A stretch of 56,738 nt of DNA from positions 1 through 56,738 of the forward strand of contig NZ_JAAABJ010000475.1 in the NCBI RefSeq assembly GCF_009904105.1. Reading direction: 5' to 3'. Shown piece after piece: positions 54,854 to 56,738 of this stretch (position 1 is its first letter; every line of letters starts with the position of its first letter). The notes below the pieces were generated by a model. That model saw nothing but the letters and a program-made list of their open reading frames with translations. It made no database searches and was not told where the DNA came from. The translations under genes were made by a program, and so were the position numbers. This stretch comes from Elizabethkingia argenteiflava. Lineage in GTDB: Bacteria > Bacteroidota > Bacteroidia > Flavobacteriales > Weeksellaceae.

Positions 54854-55429
54854 ATGATCATAGCCTCAAAAAAAGACGAAGACGCAGTAATAGAAATTTT
54901 AGTAGATAGTTTTGAAAATATCCATATTGATAATTCAATTAATTTTATTGTAGGTAAGGAAACAGGTAAACAGAGATGTTATAAGCTTAGAAGACTTTTT
55001 GAATATCAATTTAGAATGGCTTTAATGTTTGGTAAGGTATTCCTCAGTGAAGATTTATCTTCAACGATTCTTTTTATACATAAGAAAAAAGATAATTTTA
55101 GGAGTTTAATGCTAGAATTAAAACTCGTTATTCAGGTGATTGGGCTTGAAAAAATTTTAAAGATTTTAAAAAGAGAAAAGCTTTTGAAAAGGAGCCATAA
55201 TACTAAAGATTACATACATTTATGGTTGATGGCGACTAAAACAGCATACCAAGGTAAAGGAATTGGAAAACACCTGTTAGCAGAAGCTATAAATTATTAC
55301 TCGGGGAAAACTGTAATTTTAGAAACAACAACGATTGGAAATGTAAGCTTTTATCAAAAATTAGGCTTTCGTGTTTTTGAGGAGAATTATAGTCTGGGGT
55401 TCCCTCTTTTCTTTATGAAAAATGTTTAG
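54854..55429 (+). CDS. GNAT-family N-acetyltransferase
   Basis: The 191-residue protein begins IIASKKDEDAVIEILVDSF. Its second half holds the acetyl-CoA-binding motif A (LWLMATKTAYQGKGIGKHLL, with the Q-x-x-G-x-G/A loop) and motif B (VILETTTIGNVSFYQKLGFRVFEE). The layout resembles GNATs of the group with an extended helical middle region. The substrate is unknown. A frameshifted relative lies 430 bases downstream in the same orientation, suggesting an old tandem duplication or a small cluster. Surroundings are gene-poor. Confidence 0.85.
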   Translation: MIIASKKDEDAVIEILVDSFENIHIDNSINFIVGKETGKQRCYKLRRLFEYQFRMALMFGKVFLSEDLSSTILFIHKKKDNFRSLMLELKLVIQVIGLEKILKILKREKLLKRSHNTKDYIHLWLMATKTAYQGKGIGKHLLAEAINYYSGKTVILETTTIGNVSFYQKLGFRVFEENYSLGFPLFFMKNV

Positions 55430-55858
55430 GTATCTGTTGGTATAAGCCTTATCCATCATTCAAACAGCAGCCTATCCATAACTTGGGATAAATTTTGAAT
55501 CGAGTTTAAAAAGTCTCCAATTAGTAAGTACGGGTAAATCCTTTTTTACACTATTTAAATTTTGTACAGCATCTGCTTTTTGTTTGTGGCTTAGAGCGTG
55601 TTCTTTTGTTATACTATCCCATTTTTTCTAATATCAAAAAACACCTATTATCACATTCAGGATCTAATTTCTATACCAATATATAAGCATTTCAAGCGCT
55701 AATGGAGATGGGGGTAATTACCAGTGATGGCCAATAAGTCTTATAATCAATAAAACACAACGTCAGAATAAATCCTCTTTTATATTAAGTGATATTAAGT
55801 CAATCTATCACCATCTATGCTAGATTTGATTTTTTTTTATTAAATTTAAAAAAGCGCA
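55430..55858. other. Intergenic region with a possible short IS256-like fragment
   Basis: At 55473-55490 the bases CCTATCCATAACTTGGGATA closely resemble the first 20 bases of this window, inside the presumed transposase end, but similarity stops there. I regard a transposase remnant as possible only. Nothing else was recognised. Confidence 0.2.
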
Positions 55859-56413
55859 ATGAGAAGTATTAATATGAGAGATTATCCTAGGATAGAAGAA
55901 ATCTTAACCAACGCGTTTAAGGAGAATAAGTCTGTAAATTATATGCTAAGAAAAAAAGATGAATCCCTGATATCCAAACTTATGTCTTATTCTATTTTTA
56001 AGGGAGAAAATTCCGGATACATTTGCATGAATGAAGAAGAAACGGCCTGTGTGATTTGTGTGGATCTTAAAAAAATAGACTACGACATTAGAGTCTTTTA
56101 AAAAAAAAATAGCTACTAAAAAATGTAATTGGAATAAAAAAAAATCAAAAGTTCTCAGAACAAAAGTTCTTATAAAGAAATGGCTTCCGAAAAATATAAA
56201 CTTTATCCATCTATGGCATATTGGTATAACCCCTCAAGCATAAGGGCAGGGGGGGCTATAAAAACTCATGTAGAGGTTATAGAGGTAAAAAAGATGCTAT
56301 CTGCTGGAAACTCTACATTAAAAAACATGGCCTTCTATGAAAGTTTTGGTTTTAAAAGATATCATACTGAGAATTTTGGGGCTGATTTCTATTTTTTGAT
56401 AAAACATTTATAA
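55859..56413 (+). pseudogene. Frameshifted GNAT-family acetyltransferase
   Basis: The first part (55859-56101) encodes a GNAT-like N-terminus (MRDYPRIEEILTNAF) and stops. After a stretch of A-runs, pieces of the acetyl-CoA-binding half appear in different frames at 56190-56330: LWHIGITPQA, then KGRGG, then VEVIEVKK. The conserved end STLKNMAFYESFGFKRYHTENFGADFYFLI closes in the frame ending at 56413. Together they rebuild a GNAT of about 185 residues related to the intact gene upstream, with several frameshifts, mostly in A or G runs. The gene is very probably dead. Confidence 0.75.
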
Positions 56414-56738
56414 TGTTGTCATTCAAATAATTCAAGATGTTTATAATTCATAGATATGCTTCAGCCTTTGTGTACAGATTCATTATTGTATTTATATTAA
56501 CAGGAGTGGTAAAAAATATATTTACGGAAAAAAAATCAAAAAAAATCCTATAAAGATTTTTTATTCTAGGGTATTGCTGTTTTAACAGAATATACAATTT
56601 AACCCGTGGTGGATTTAAGCAATACGAGTTTTTAAGTTGTTAATATTTCTATTGTTTAGTTTATTAATGCATTGTATAACAGTCAGTGCCATTATCTTAG
56701 ATAATATTCTGTTCTTAAAGCCATCAAAGGATTTCGCA
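56414..56738. other. Gene-free end of the window
   Basis: AT-rich, with stops in all frames. No RNA gene or repeat was recognised. Confidence 0.4.

Overview
The window looks like the chromosome of a flavobacterium (Bacteroidota), most likely near the Chryseobacterium/Elizabethkingia (Weeksellaceae) branch. The evidence is: AT-rich DNA; repeated promoter -7 boxes of the Bacteroidota type (TAnnTTTG); a fused two-domain E1 2-oxoacid dehydrogenase; a DUF5686 outer-membrane protein; a TonB-dependent receptor; a DnaE with an N-terminal exonuclease domain; and a subclass A2-like beta-lactamase remnant. The genus is an inference from protein character. I could run no search.

Layout. 1-0.9 kb: the broken end of an IS256-like element and gene-poor DNA. 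0.9-3.4 kb: yceI-like and ygiD-like genes, then alkB with a decayed Ada/AraC-type gene that ends on the alkB start codon. 3.5-11.4 kb (minus strand): the complete histidine pathway, hisG-D-C-B-H-A-[amidase]-F-IE. It is preceded by a His-rich leader peptide and a terminator, and a periplasmic-type N-acetylmuramoyl-L-alanine amidase sits inside the operon. 11.4-16.1 kb (minus): an MdtD-like MFS exporter, fabF, hemJ and an S-adenosyl-L-methionine hydrolase-type gene. 16.2-17.2 kb: phoH. 17.4-19.7 kb (minus): a cold-shock operon (rhlE helicase and two cold-shock-domain proteins) behind a leader of about 480 nt with three perfect hairpins.

20.2-31.5 kb: a DASS-type dicarboxylate/citrate carrier, uvrA (minus), a TonB-dependent receptor, dnaN, pheT and a META-domain lipoprotein. 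31.6-34.6 kb (minus): a small acidic protein, 3-hydroxybutyryl-CoA dehydrogenase, a class A beta-lactamase broken by one frameshift, and a Gfo/Idh/MocA oxidoreductase. 34.7-45.2 kb: pcm, a decayed unknown gene, a DUF5686 protein, the fused E1 and dnaE. 45.3-51.6 kb (minus): a TetR-TolC-MFP-RND efflux operon with a palindrome over its promoter. 51.7-53.4 kb: an acyl-CoA synthetase. 53.8 kb: tRNA-Arg(ACG). The last 3 kb is gene-poor, with one intact GNAT acetyltransferase and a frameshifted relative.

Most of the window is housekeeping. I found no CRISPR array, prophage, defence island or biosynthetic cluster. The best leads are regulatory (the rhlE leader, the his attenuator, candidate leaderless promoters, the efflux operator) and signs of gene decay (ada, beta-lactamase, GNAT and two unidentified remnants). 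The amidase inside the his operon is the main oddity of gene organisation.
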